Below are positions 1 to 11,600 of a DNA stretch of 23,888 bases, one piece after another. The translations under genes were made by a program, and so were the position numbers. Below the pieces are notes generated by a model. The model saw nothing but the letters and a program-made list of their open reading frames with translations, was not told the origin of the DNA and did not search any database. The stretch is from Hydnum rufescens UP504 (taxonomy: Eukaryota > Basidiomycota > Agaricomycetes > Cantharellales > Hydnaceae). Positions within the stretch are counted from its first letter, which is position 1. Each line of letters begins with the position of its first letter. Location: the NCBI GenBank assembly GCA_014904985.1, contig MU129331.1, forward strand, positions 3,905-27,792, written 5' to 3'.

Positions 1-114
1 AGGTCCATCAGCTCTTCCTGTGTATGGAAGATCTCGACCACAAGCCATACCACACGTCTGGCATTACCGCAGGGGTCATTTCCATTTTCATGGCAAAGAG
101 GTCAGATGATGGCC

Positions 115-1911
115 TCATGGCTTCCTTGGTGGCCCCCAGTGCCGAGGGTGCCGACTTGTGGGGATCATGGTAAGCGGGGGCACAATTATCAGGGCTTCTT
201 GGGCCGGTAGATGATTCCCTGTCAGAAGAGGGGCTCTTGCTTGATACCCACCGCCTTTGGCTCATTGATTGCGGGTGCAAGCCTCCTCATAGAGCTTTCC
301 AGACCATATAGGCGCCCCAACAAGCTCCTGCATCCTCTGGAAAACTGGAGAAAAGATTTGGATTCCAGATGCTGCGGATCAAGCGTCAACGTCATCAAAC
401 TGACTGTGTCCCAGACTCCCTGGTCCCAGGCGATTGGTCAAATTGGCTGGAATACGAATGATTGGAAGGCCACCGATGCGCTTCATCTTCCTGATGGCTT
501 CTTTCAGCGCCGTGAAATTGATTTACTTCCTGTGCAGAGTACCGGTCATCATCCTGCTGGTAGTCATCATACTGGGGTGGTTGCAAATGAGCGAAGCGAT
601 CATCAGCTCTCTGTCGGCGGCGATTATTGGGAGACAGGGATCGAGAGCGTCGATCAAGCCGTGAACTGTAGCACGATGACACAGAATGACCCTGCAGCAA
701 GTTTCCATTGTAATAATGGGGGGGAATGGGATCAGTTGCGGCCACAATGCGAAATGTAGCGCTGGGTATTTGGGGCTGTTGGAGGACAGCTAGGGCCAGG
801 AATGGAGGAGTAGGCACTATGACCAGGGCAATTTTCATTGGATAATTGTGAATCATTAACAGAAAAGTCCTGCCTCTTGGCATGGGGCCATTCGAGGGGA
901 GAGATGCTACTGGGTGGAGGAAAGGGAACGGATGGAGAAGGATCAAAAGGACTGGGCGCCGTCCATGGGTCTTCACTGCCAGGTGTGGTGCGGGGACCTG
1001 GATGCTGCAGGGACTCTGAACTCAGCTTCAAGCCTTTTCTCCCTTGCCACCTTGTTGCGAGCCTTCTTCTCCTTCTTTTTCCAATTCCAATTCACCCTTC
1101 GATTGCCCTTGATAGTCTTGCTCAAATCTGCTGCAACAACCACCACTCTTGACCTCACAATAAGGGCGCCAGGGGGATACTGAGGGCCTGCAAACGTCAG
1201 AGCCGGCGGTCCCAGTTCTTCCTCTTCCTCTTCATCTTCATCAAAGGATGGCATGCCCTGGCAGTCCATCATACTGTCGGCAGCCCAATGAGGAACTCGA
1301 ATGGATTCTGAGATAGTCTCCCTACGGGGCCCATCTTTGCTATGACTCTGCTTTATTGAGACAGTGCCATCCCGTTGGACTGCCCAGCCCTCAATGAGAT
1401 GCGAGTCAACCAAAGGCACAGGGGAAGGAATTGGGGGCAGTGTAGGCCGAACCTGTGGTGTCATACAACCGTAGCCCAATCAGTATTGGGCCTGCATTCA
1501 GGCATGGGTAAGAAGTTACGACCTACCACTGCACGCAGGTAATGTTTGGAGCCCCGAGGAAATATCCCCTCATCTGGGGTATAAAAACAATTTGTCAGGG
1601 CCTCAAAACCCTCTGGTTGATGGACAGTTGCCCATGCCGCCATGTACGTGATGACAAACGTCGATGTATAATAACCCAGTCGATCAGCATAGTATGGCAT
1701 TATTATGCCGGGTGCAGAAGAAAAGTCTGAGTCCGAAAGAGAATACAGTTTCGGCAAGGAGCTCGGGATTACCAAGGTTTTTCATGGGCAAACCATAGCG
1801 GGGAGTACGAAGACGAACGTGCAAGCTACCGCGGGAATCAACCTCCCAACCGCCACTGACACGGGTGGGGGCAGGAAGGCGAATGGGAGAGGAAAGTGGT
1901 AGCGGAGACAT
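115..1911 (-). pseudogene. decayed coding sequence of unknown family
   Basis: Read on the minus strand, successive open blocks in different frames look coding and follow in order: a possible ATG at 1911 and a short block to about 1760; a block at 1461-1775 rich in aromatic residues; 973-1479 with an acidic run (DEDEEEEEE) followed by a basic, NLS-like stretch (KKKEKKARNK); a Pro/Ser-rich block at 732-1031; and a block from about 747 to 115. The blocks abut with one- or two-base frame changes rather than clear introns. The last block is interrupted by one TAA and two TGA codons, the TGAs being explainable as CGA to TGA. I do not recognise the family. A real gene with introns I failed to see is possible, but the mixture of frameshifts and stops favours a relic. 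Upstream of 1911 the strand runs into the palindromes at 2111-2292. Confidence 0.4.
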
Positions 1912-2110
1912 AGCAAAAGATTGCGACGAAATGGCGAAATTAAGCAGGGAATACTGTAAGGAATTCCAAGGCCTTAGAGATGTTCGACTGGCAAGATGAG
2001 CAAAAAAGACGAATGTAAAGGATGAGACAACTTGACAAGCCCAATCCAACCCCAGAAAGAGGGGTTTGACTCGCTCGGACAAGCTGCATAAATAAAGCGA
2101 TCGCCAGGCC

Positions 2111-2163
2111 CTCGTCAAGTGCAGCCAAAACCCTGGCAAAGGGTTTCGGCACCCTCGGACGAG
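2111..2163. repeat. imperfect palindrome, copy 1
   Basis: CTCGTC (2111-2116) pairs with GACGAG (2158-2163). Inside it GCCAAAACCCT pairs with AGGGTTTCGGC at 10 of 11 positions around a three to four base loop. The architecture is the same as the palindrome at 2236-2292. Confidence 0.7.
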
Positions 2164-2235
2164 AGTATGAGAGAGAGTTAACTAAATCCTACACCTAGAG
2201 AGGAAGATGCAGAAATATTAGCAAAGGGAAATCCG

Positions 2236-2292
2236 GTCTCGTCAAGTACGGCTGAAATTCTGCCAGAGAATTTCAGCCCCCTTGGACGAGAC
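2236..2292. repeat. palindrome, copy 2
   Basis: GTCTCGTC (2236-2243) pairs with GACGAGAC (2285-2292), and GGCTGAAATTCT (2250-2261) pairs perfectly with AGAATTTCAGCC (2267-2278). The outer arm and the AAGT linker match copy 1, but the inner stem has a different sequence and is still fully paired. Confidence 0.75.
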
Positions 2293-2537
2293 ATAAGAAA
2301 AAAACTTACACCTACAATGCATAAAAGGGTTGCATTTGGGTTAGCTTAGGGCCACTGCACTGAAGGTTTGGGGAAAACTTACCTATTGTTATTCGCCTGA
2401 ACTTTAGCGTAGAGGGTTGAAGAACGGCATTTACCGGTTCCCCCGGAAGCAAAAACGGCCAGCGCCTCTGTTGAATGGAACAAACTCAGGAAGGTGTATG
2501 ATTGGTCCATTTGTCTGCAGTGCGCCTGAAGTACAAG

Positions 2538-3548
2538 AGTGTCACGACCTTTTTTTGCACTGATTCTCGGGAACCGCGCCCCTACTTCCCCGCATTCCAT
2601 CATCCTTGTGGCCTAGAACAGGAATTCGTCCACGTTGTCCATTCATGGAAAGGGGCTTCGAAGACTGCGAGATTCATCTACAACATGGCGATGGGTACAC
2701 TTATTTGTACGTACCATGCCCCAATCATATTCTTTGACTCAATTTCCTAATTTGGCCTATGTTTAGGTACGCGCGCGTGCTACGTTGACTCCTCATTCTA
2801 TCCCATCGGGATAGATTATTCGGAAGATGACCCCTACCTGGTCCAAGAGGTGGCTTCATTTCCTGGGTCCCATGGCGAATCTTTACTTTTAGGCCAGCGT
2901 TGTTGCAAACTCCTGCAGGAGTCCCGATCGGTCCTTCTGGGCGAAGCAAGTCTAGCCCACTCTACGCACTCACGCTTGAAACTGGAGAAGTTGTGCTACC
3001 AAGACACTGGGGATGACATGAAGCTGTTGGATTGAGATACCCTCGCGGTGAAGATTTCCACAAGTCATATTGCCTTCTGCCGGCATCAACGTTAAACCAA
3101 CGCTATTCTAGATGGCTTTGCCACTGTGCTTGAAAAGGGCAATCTCATCAAATATGACTGTAAACTTGGTTCGTTCTAGCCCACCAAATTAGGACGAATC
3201 GCCTCACACTTTTATACGACATTCACAGGATCAGACCCTCACACTATCCAATGAGTTTAAACTGATTCCGGTCGAGGAGTTCTACCCCGTACGTTTTATC
3301 CCAGCACATCTTCATTATTCCAATTGCATATATACTGATGTCTGCCTAGAAGTCTTCAGGCCCATGTTGAACCCCTCACAAGGCCTTCCCTGCTTGCCCT
3401 GCTTTTGAGTCAAGACATTCATGGCAGCTCAGAATTTTTGCAGATTGGGATGCGGACAGCTCTCTTCTGGCGATTTGCAGCAGATGAACATACTGTGACC
3501 TTCACTGTCCTAATGTACAAGTCCCTCCCACTTCACTACTCTAAATAA
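2538..3548 (+). pseudogene. relic of a BRR2-type (U5 snRNP) Ski2-like RNA helicase
   Basis: Translated pieces match, in order, landmarks of the first helicase cassette of BRR2/SNRNP200, the ATPase that unwinds U4/U6 in the spliceosome. They are: a CGLEQ and VHSWKGASKTAR stretch (family form roughly VHSRKETAKTAR) near 2600-2680; GIDYSEDDPYLVQ near 2810-2850; NLIKYD and LGRIASHFY near 3140-3215; LSNEFKLIPV near 3240-3275; and a Sec63-like segment ending DEHTVTFTV near 3480-3510. One intron with good sites fits at 2695-2766 and another may lie at about 3290-3349. The copy is dead: the helicase motif V/VI region is missing between the first two landmarks, there are in-frame stops at 3033-3035 and 3177-3179 plus a TAA, and the frame changes near 3230. 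Family recognition is by motif only; the related helicase SLH1/ASCC3 is the alternative. Confidence 0.68.
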
Positions 3549-5340
3549 TACCTAGAACTGGCCAAAATAAGAAATGAGAATATAAATAAGTTCTAAATAT
3601 TGATCATTAGTGAACATGCAAAAACCCCTGGTTAAAAACAGGGCGGGTTACCCCCACAGAAATCTCCCTGCTCCATAGCTCAATGGTTTCTGTTCTAACA
3701 ACCATCGGGGAAGTCCACTGAGAGTGGGAAAGCTCTGGAAGCCTCTGAACAGTGGTAAGTTACATACTATGTCATCAAAGGCACCACTCACAATACAGAA
3801 AAGTGTTGAAGTCCGGCCGGATGTGGTTTGCTTCGGCATTGCATACGGAAACCTCGGTGTCTACCCCTATTTCGGTACCTGCGGTTTATGCCAATTTTAT
3901 TTCCCTCTATGTCCACCTCCCTGATTAGGCATGCATTTCTATTGTGTCAATTACAGTTCTTTTTTCGAAGACTGAGTACCAAGCTGTTCCTAGTATAACC
4001 GAAGTACTCTGCCAATAAAAAGAACTGAATGCATTGAAAAATGTGACCGCTTGCCAATTTTATGAATAGCAAAAAAAGTGTGTCAAAAGACTGAATAAAG
4101 ACTTGGAAAAAGGAATTCTTTTCTGGCTCTCAAGATTTATATCTGTGTCTAGATTTTGCCCAGGGGTAAAATGGTGGGTTCAAGATCTCAAAAGAGTCTA
4201 GCCTAACTTCGGAGAATTCCAACTCTGCTTGAGATTCCATTTCTACAGCCAAAAAAGATGGTCTTCAAGATCAATCTTTGACTGTCTTGTTTCTTTTGCT
4301 ATGGGGAAGCACCCTATTGTTTCTGAGCGGTGGGAGGCAGCAAGAAGGAATGGTGGCAACTTCCTGCACTTGCCACTGTGGAAATGACTGCTTGACACGG
4401 ATCCCTTCCAGCGCACTCAATTTGGTATATATACCTCCCTAATTCTGAGAGTGTGTATGGCATCATTTACCAAATGTCTGCAAAGTTTGAAGCAGTCTGA
4501 GCACTCTAGCTTGGGCGGGAGCTTTTTTGCTGACTCTTTGGCAAGTAGTACCCCATAATTAATTGATATACAGTAGCCTGTGAAGATTGATCGACCAGCA
4601 ATCACTTTGGCAGTGATCAATGTGCTGTATTATCATTAATAGAAACACCCTACTGGCCTATTTCAACCATAGCTTTGCTTGAAATCCATGTGACACCCCT
4701 CCGCCAGTACTGTAGTTCGCTGGTTCGAACTGCCGTGTGACCTGTGACTGCCAAGAATTGAGTTCAGCGTGAGAATGCATCCACTCAATAGTTTCAGTAT
4801 TTTTGTGGATCCTGGCACCGGAAATGGGCCGCGGAAGCATTTGAAGAAGGTTGCTTTCAAGGCGGTGGGTTTTGGCAACAGTGGGGATGAAGATTAATAG
4901 TTTCACTTTATTATCTTGGTTTTTTTATATACAAGTTAACTTCATACAAGTGAAAACAGGCTTTCCAGAGGCACCACAGTGCCTATAAACCTCATGAAAA
5001 AAATTCAGGAAGATGCATTTACAAGGGTGCCTTTTCTTAGTTGGCAGGGTCCATGATGCACCACACCATGGCCGGGTTCAGTTCATGAGTCTCAGTGACC
5101 AGGCCTATGTAATTTCTGGGCTGGGGCAATGCAATGTAAAATTTGATGGTTTTTATGCTCTCTTCACAAGGCACAGAATCAGTCCTAGTATATACTACTA
5201 CACTGAGAGGGACCAACAAATGAGAGGCAAGAGGGTAGAAGAAAGGCCCTGTAAGCGCCCTATTGTGGGGTCTCTGGCCCTACTGGGGAAGGAATGCCCC
5301 TGAGAGCCCTAGGGGGGGTGCTGCCAACTGGTGATTCCCT
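3549..5340. other. no supported gene
   Basis: About 1.8 kb, partly AT-rich. Only short open frames occur (longest under 100 codons) with no family motif, no paired splice sites and no tandem structure. A short frame at 3766-3924 has protein-like composition but no recognisable domain. I call nothing here. Confidence 0.5.
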
Positions 5341-5645
5341 GGGCCCAGTCCAAAGAAATTTGAAGGATTGAGGGCCCCACCGGACCTCTTTTGCTTACTG
5401 GGTCACCACATAATTACAAAATGAAGGTCTGGCAGGGCTTAGACTATTCTTAGGGATATTGGGCCCGGACAATGCAAAGAAATTCAAAGGGTAGGCCTGG
5501 TAGGGCCCCGCTAGACCTCTTTTGCTTACTGGGTCACCACATAATTACAAAAAGAGGTCTGGTGGGGCCAGAGCTATTGGGCATTGAGCCTGGCCAGGCC
5601 TCTTTCGCTTACAGGGTCACCACATAATTATGAAAAGAGACCTGG
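5341..5645. repeat. three tandem stem-loop repeats
   Basis: Three copies at 5383-5430, 5513-5560 and 5596-5644 share the core CTTACTGGGTCACCACATAA, with CTTACAGGG in the third. In each the core is flanked by inverted arms: copy 2 has AGACCTCTTTTG against CAAAAAGAGGTCT, and copy 3 has AGGCCTCTTTCG against a diverged GAAAAGAGACCT. The first two sit inside a longer tandem duplication of about 120-130 bp that also carries GGGCCC and AAAGAAATT. No open frame runs through them. Confidence 0.75.
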
Positions 5646-6297
5646 CGCATGGTCATGCTTTGGCAAGTGCTGCCAGTGTCATTCACGTGCTGGCAGCAGG
5701 GAGTTGCCGGTTCTTACATTAGCTTCCGCCTACCTGTGTTAGCGCAGGTGAGGGTCCTCTCCCTATCTTCTTATGCGTCAGCTTTTCCAGGAGTTCAAAT
5801 CACAACAAGCTTGTGAATTGATGGGCCTGTTAAGCCGGCATTATTTTCATATTGGATGCTGGCCTCTAATTGGTCGACCCTCATAGCCAATTTGTTCATT
5901 CTGTGTTATTGGCCCCCTAGCAAGGTGAGCCCCTGCTCTGTTCCATTTCTGTCTACTGCCAGGGAGAATTTTCTGGGGTTAATCCCTAATCCCTCCTTGG
6001 CAGGTATGTCCGTTCTATCCATGTATAGGGTGTACTTTTTGGGGGCTAGCAGCTTCACCCGGTGACTGAATCATGACTATCTTGTGAATCAGTGGGCCTG
6101 TGAAGATGTTGGCCTCCTTTCGGTGCACATCTTTCTGTCTCTGACCTCACTCAATCCCTTGCTTCGTTCTTAACATCTTGGGCCTTGGTATTCACGCCTT
6201 CCGTATTTGCACCTTCCCTCAGAGCAAGGCCGACTCCAGTGCCACATTGTCTTGTTAACCACTCCACGGCATGATCGTATCTGGTTTCTTGGCCATT
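5646..6297. other. intergenic region upstream of the TET/JBP gene
   Basis: No supported gene. A diverged direct repeat of about 25 bp (CTTGTGAAT...GGGCCTGT.AAG) occurs at about 5811-5835 and 6082-6106. The stretch presumably holds the promoter and 5' untranslated region of the gene starting at 6298, but I see no clear TATA box. Confidence 0.45.
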
Positions 6298-8311
6298 ATG
6301 TCTACGGCCGCTTCTTTTGCTCCCAAACTCACCCACAGTCTACTTAAAAAGTAAGTATCTCCAATCATTTAGGGCTAGTCATTGCCAGAAATTTAGCAGG
6401 TCCCTTTTCCCCAGGATCCAAAGTGAAAACGTCCAATCCACAAACTGGCTAGTCCAAGATGCCATGGATCTACTGTACGCGGCTAGCGATGGAAGGCTCC
6501 ATTTGGAACTTCCGAAAATTCCCTTAAAAGCGATCAATATTCTGCAATTCGTTTGGCGTCTCCCTCATTGCTTCATGCACTGCCTGACCCGCAGGATATC
6601 GGGGAAGATGAGCACTGGCCTAGTGCCGGATACTGAAGTGGTGGATGGCGGGCCTCTGTTGGTGGAGGAGGCTGTTTGTTTTCCTCTGCTGGATTTGCTA
6701 AGGTACGTTTACAGGGAGTTAGTTCTGGATGTATTCTTACGGTGGGCTCGGTTTATCCCTCTGCAGCGATTCCTTTTTTCCTGCTGCCCTGGGGCCCGAG
6801 GAAGTCCAGCCATCCCCATCAATGGCCCCCGTTGATGAGAGCTCTTCCCTCGAAGCTTCATTGTCCTCTCCAACCCTGCCATCTTCGCCCGCCTCTTCAA
6901 ATCACACAAGGAAAAAAGCCAAGGCAAAAGAGGCGGCCAAAAGGCACTGGCAGAAGCCTGAAGTCCAAGCAAAAGAAGTGGCACGATCATGGGCGCGCAT
7001 GGGGTCCCGGCTGAAAAAGAATGCAAACGTGGTGTTTGCTCAGTCTCAGATCCAAGACTTGCGACCTTCCTCTTCTGGACTCACTGGATCTACAAAGGCC
7101 GCCGAGGAAGTGGAACGCGCGATCTCGCAGTCCCATATCCATACCACCCTGACGTCTTTGCAGCCGGTAGAATATAAGTGAGTAAGGATGGGGTACCGCG
7201 ATGAATCGTTGGTATCTGATTTCTTTCTCCCTTAGTCCATCCCTGCGCTTTCCTACTTTCCTGGCGGACCGCCATGGCCGTCTATTTGCGGTTCAATCTT
7301 TCATAAGCTCGGCGATGAACGATGATTGGATGGAGAGATTTGTGCGAATAATTGACCGGTTCGTTGCACAAACGAATGTTCCAGAGGAACCCCATGCTCG
7401 TGGTCGATATTGGAGCTGCAATATTGGGTACAACCAGGCAAGCGGAAATAACAGCGGGGTGAGTGTGTCCTGGAGGGGTATCGGTTATTTACTGAACTAT
7501 GGCGGCTGCCATAGGCGCCGTTTCTCACTAAGTTTCATCAATGTCATAAGGAGCTCGTGGCAGAGTTATTAAAGACGGAGGAATGGCGACTCATTGAGTT
7601 TGTTTCAATCTATTGTGCATAATGGCTCTGTCATCTAACCCTGGGGTTACAGAGGTATCCTTACTGGCATGATGGACGCATACTTTCCCACCATAGCGGC
7701 CAAATATCGTCGTTGTCATGAGTATTGGCAAGCCCAGACCAATGGATGCGTGGGGGCAGTCTCCTCAATATTCTTCCTCGTCAGCATCAATGCCTCTTTC
7801 TCTGAAAGGGTGAAGACATTGCCCCATCGTGATAGAAAAAACATTGCAGTGGGCATTTGTGGGGTATTCGTCTTTGGTATGTGAGTCCAAAGATTCCTGG
7901 TCCCTGTACTGATTCATGGTCTCCCCAGGGTTTTTTGATGATGTAGAGGATGCATGGCTGGTAAACCTTGAGGCCAACATTGTGATTCAACTCCCTGCTG
8001 GAGTATTTTTCCTGTTCCCCTCTGCACTGATCACCCATTGGAACCTCGACAAAAAGGAATTCTATTCTGGCCAATATCCTCTACGATTTGTCACTACGCC
8101 CAAAGGACAGCGACCTAATGGCCTGAATGAAGAACCCTTGCAAAAGATCAGCAGTGGAAGGGGGAGCCTAGTTTTCTTCACCCCAGGCCAACTGTTTGTC
8201 CCTTTATACACAGGAGGTTTTCATTCCATAAAGAATGTGGCCCGGGCAGGCGCGGCATGGTTAGATATTCCTGAGGACACGCTTGGATGCTTCCCAGAGG
8301 TTCAGAGGTGA
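6298..8311 (+). CDS. TET/JBP-family 2-oxoglutarate/Fe(II) dioxygenase
   Basis: Predicted exons are 6298-6350, 6415-6702, 6767-7177, 7236-7458, 7551-7597, 7653-7876 and 7929-8311. They join in frame to 542 codons with no internal stop. The start is the ATG at 6298 (A at -3). The N-terminal 250 residues include a Ser/Pro-rich then Lys-rich linker (around 155-190, KKAKAKEAAK) that may bind DNA or direct nuclear import. The catalytic domain follows: FPTFLADRHGR near 257, then the iron ligands LPHRDRKN (H399, D401) and SALITHWN (H452), with R468 a candidate 2-oxoglutarate contact, and a GRGSLVFF/GGF segment near the end. In this family such enzymes oxidise 5-methylcytosine or thymine in DNA; the substrate here is inferred. 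It lies 314 bp upstream of a KDZ transposase in the same direction, an association known in fungi. The weakest junction is the GTTTGT donor at 7598, and the 92-nt intron 7459-7550 is longer than the rest. Confidence 0.82.
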
Positions 8312-8625
8312 AGGCATTGGGTGGATGGGGAGGAATGCCAGCATTCTCTATCTATGTTCCTTCTCTATCATTCTTCCTCTATATATCGGGCCTGTCTTTA
8401 GGAGTCTGCATATGTATGCCTTTATTGTCTATCCGGGAACTTCCAGAAACCACCAGAAGTTGCCACGATTGCCAGTCGACCCAATCACTCCCGCAGTGAT
8501 TGTCTTTCTGCTATTGTGATCTGCTCCTGCTTGTTCTTGTGTTAGGTGTTCTGTAATTGCCAGATCTACACAGTCTCCTTTGACAAAGACTGTTCTTCTG
8601 CAGTTGCAATTTTCCTTGTTAATCC
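8312..8625. other. short intergenic spacer between the TET/JBP and KDZ genes
   Basis: 314 bp between the dioxygenase stop and the transposase ATG. It is pyrimidine-rich on the plus strand and carries no open frame with family similarity. It must contain the 3' end of one transcript and the promoter of the next unless the two are cotranscribed. Confidence 0.5.
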
Positions 8626-11600
8626 ATGGCCTCTTCCTCTTCATCCCAGAAGCGAAAGGGATCCGATACTCCTTCTTCCTACAGTGTTATGGAGGATGGT
8701 GTTCTCCATACTTATCATTTCATCCCCTCCCCCAAGAGGCGAAAAAGACGCGCAGTGGGGACCGTATACAAAGGGGTTAAATTGCGCGCCGTAGCCTATG
8801 GTGGTGTCAGGACTATCATCCCTAACCCTCAAACTCCAACCAAGAAGCAAAATCAAGGGAAGACTGTGCTTTCTCCAGGCCATCATAGCCCCTTGGGTCA
8901 CCCTTCACTGTCCCAAGCCTTGGCAGCTAGCAACGAATGGGAGGATGATGAAGAGGAGGCAGATAATTTGGAGGGGAATTTGGGGGGGGGTTCTTGGTGG
9001 ATCTTAGTGGGGTCCCGCATCCGTCCCTTCCTCGATCTGCAAAATGGAAGGCCCTCACTGCAGAATGGTGGAAGCATCTATTGCCCACACTGGTCATGCC
9101 GTTCTTGCAATGGTGCCAGCAGACATGTTATGGGCGCCTGGAGAGTCCCCCAGCAGTTGCTCAGGACTGTGTTTGTGGCGAGACAGCTCGTCGTGTGGCA
9201 GTGACTGCAGTGTACCTGGATCGTGAGTGCAAGGGCAAAGGGATAATATTCAGGGGAGGCTGATTTAAGATTAATTAGGGCTGGAAGAATATACTCTGTC
9301 CTACTGTGATTGCCGTCCCCTGGGATTAACTTTGATGGGCCTAGGCTTATTTCCATCATCACCTACCTGACCATCTGTGGCCTTTGCCCTCAACCATCTT
9401 TTGTTTGTCACTAAACTTTTTGTCAATATCTCCCCAAACATAACTGCATGGTGCAGCACTGTCTTTGACAATCTTGTGGAAAAAGGATATTCTCCTTCTG
9501 CCAATGTGAGTTCGTGCTTTGATACCAGTGTCAACTTCTGAATAGTAATAGTAGTAATGTCCTCAGGATGGTTTCCGGAAGTCTTTCAGTGCTGCCCTCC
9601 AACAATTCCAACTGGTACAACAGCGAGCCCATGAATTGACATCCAATGTGATCCGATCCTCTCAAAAGGACCCAGAGAATATGCCTTTCTCTGGGGTGAT
9701 CCAGTACACTCCAGAGCATGTACAGAACTTATCCCAGGAACGTCTTAGCACAGGTTACTTTTTGGAGGAAAAGGACCATGCTCCCATGAGGAAGGGTTCT
9801 GCACCTAGTGCTCATCTCCATTCCCGTTGCCCCTTGTGTTTTCCATTGGATGAATTGTGCCTAAAACGTCTACAGCAGGAGGATAATCAGTGGGTGCAGC
9901 TTCTCAGTACTATGCCAGGACTGGGACTGATGCCTGTTCCTTTTCATTGTTAGATTTCACTCTGTAGCTTGTCTTGATGCATGCTTTGAGCAGCAGCAGT
10001 GCAAAAGTGTTGGACTTCATGACACAGAGTTGGATCTGCCAAGGAGTTGTTTTCTATCCACTGCGGATGTAGAGGAGGCAAGACTTTATGTGGAGGCTAG
10101 AAGGCCCAGCAAGGGCAAGGCTGGCCAAAATCAATCTGAGCTTGAGGAGCTTGACAAGGAAGATATTGTTGAACCTGGCCTTCCTCTGCCCAATTCTGTG
10201 GTTAATGGGTGTGAGACCTCCTTCATAGCAGCCAATGAAAATCGGGAAAAAGGGTCACCAGGGAGTTTTGCCTCCACTGGCTTGATGACTCTGAACTGCC
10301 GCCATGATAGGGTCCTTCGAATGGTGAACTTGACCACTGCTGGGGAGAAACAGTACTATGCCATTGCCCTTTTGACATCTTTGTTCAAAGAACTGCCATC
10401 TTGGTGGAAGATGGGGATCCTTTATGATATTGCTTGTGTTTTGCATCGAAGTATGAGCAGGGTATGTGTTATGTTTAGGTGACAGTAGTAGGAGTTGTCC
10501 CTGACAAGCCTTTGTTCTAGTGGAAGATAAAGCCATTGCTGCTGCCCCAGATTGAGTGGGGTGTCTCAGTTTTTCATGCATTTGGCCATCAGTGGGCCTG
10601 CCAATGTGTCTACCACCCACAAAAAAGGAAAGGTTTTGGGTTCTCTGATGGAGAGGGTTGTGAAAGGTGCTGGGGTGCATTGAAGAAACTTGCCCCTGTT
10701 TTACATGTGTCAGGAGTGAGTAAATCATGTTGTCTTTATGCACAAATGACAAATGTGATGGAAGACTTACTGGTGCTTTATATAGCACCATCGGAGACTG
10801 TTTGTTCTCAGCACTCAGGTTATCCATTGGGACAAGTCAACAAGGAACTCTCAGGCAACCTGGCTAAGGAACCACTATATTCGTGCTGCAGTTAGATTGG
10901 AAGAGGCCAAGGGCTCGACTAGACAAGTGTGGGGTGCCTGTGGCAACTTTGGAATCCCATTGGGCAGACCAGGTTAAGACCCAGTCAAAGCCATTGCCCT
11001 GTAGGTTCATTTTTCTTTGGTAGATCTCTTGAGTTGATCCTTAGATACCCTCTGCAGCAGTCACAAAGAATCTAACAGGGTCATTTGTCAGCAAGATTGT
11101 GTCAATGCTTGTGGCTCATGCCAATGAAGAGGCAAGTTGCAAGAAGCTGTGTGAGGAGATCTCCAAGCTCAGTGACCATGATGACCTGAGTGGGGATGCA
11201 AAATTTGACCTCACATTTCAATTGCAAACATGGGAAGCTTCAATTGCCAGACTGGGGGGCAGGATCAAGAGGGCTTGTCAGCAATTGGCACAGAAGGATC
11301 GACCAACCTTCACTGCTCTTGAGAAAGCCAGGAAAGACAAATTTTTGGGGCTTCGATTACAGGCAAGGGCATTGAAGCACCGACTTCGAGCAAGGATTCG
11401 GGAGAGATGCTTTGAATCTGAGAGATTGGAACATTCCTACTTCCGATCAACTTTAGGTGAGATTAAGTATCTGAGGTGTAGGTATTCCATTCCCACTAAA
11501 CTCTTGTTTTAGATCATAAGGCCCATGCACAAACAGCAGAGGCCCTGAAGCGGCGATTGCCAGGGATCAAGGCCTTGGCCAAACGCTACAATGCCATATG

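Noticed and set aside
2121..2151. Telomere-like AACCCT/AGGGTT
   Set aside because: Only one unit on each side of a small hairpin; explained by the palindrome.
3668..3740. tRNA-like start (GCTCCATAGCTCAATGG)
   Set aside because: No matching acceptor stem and no GGTTCRANNCC T-arm at the right distance.
9078..9362. Minus-strand frames over the KDZ gene (also 10255-10827 and others)
   Set aside because: Shadows of conserved plus-strand KDZ exons, with no independent support.
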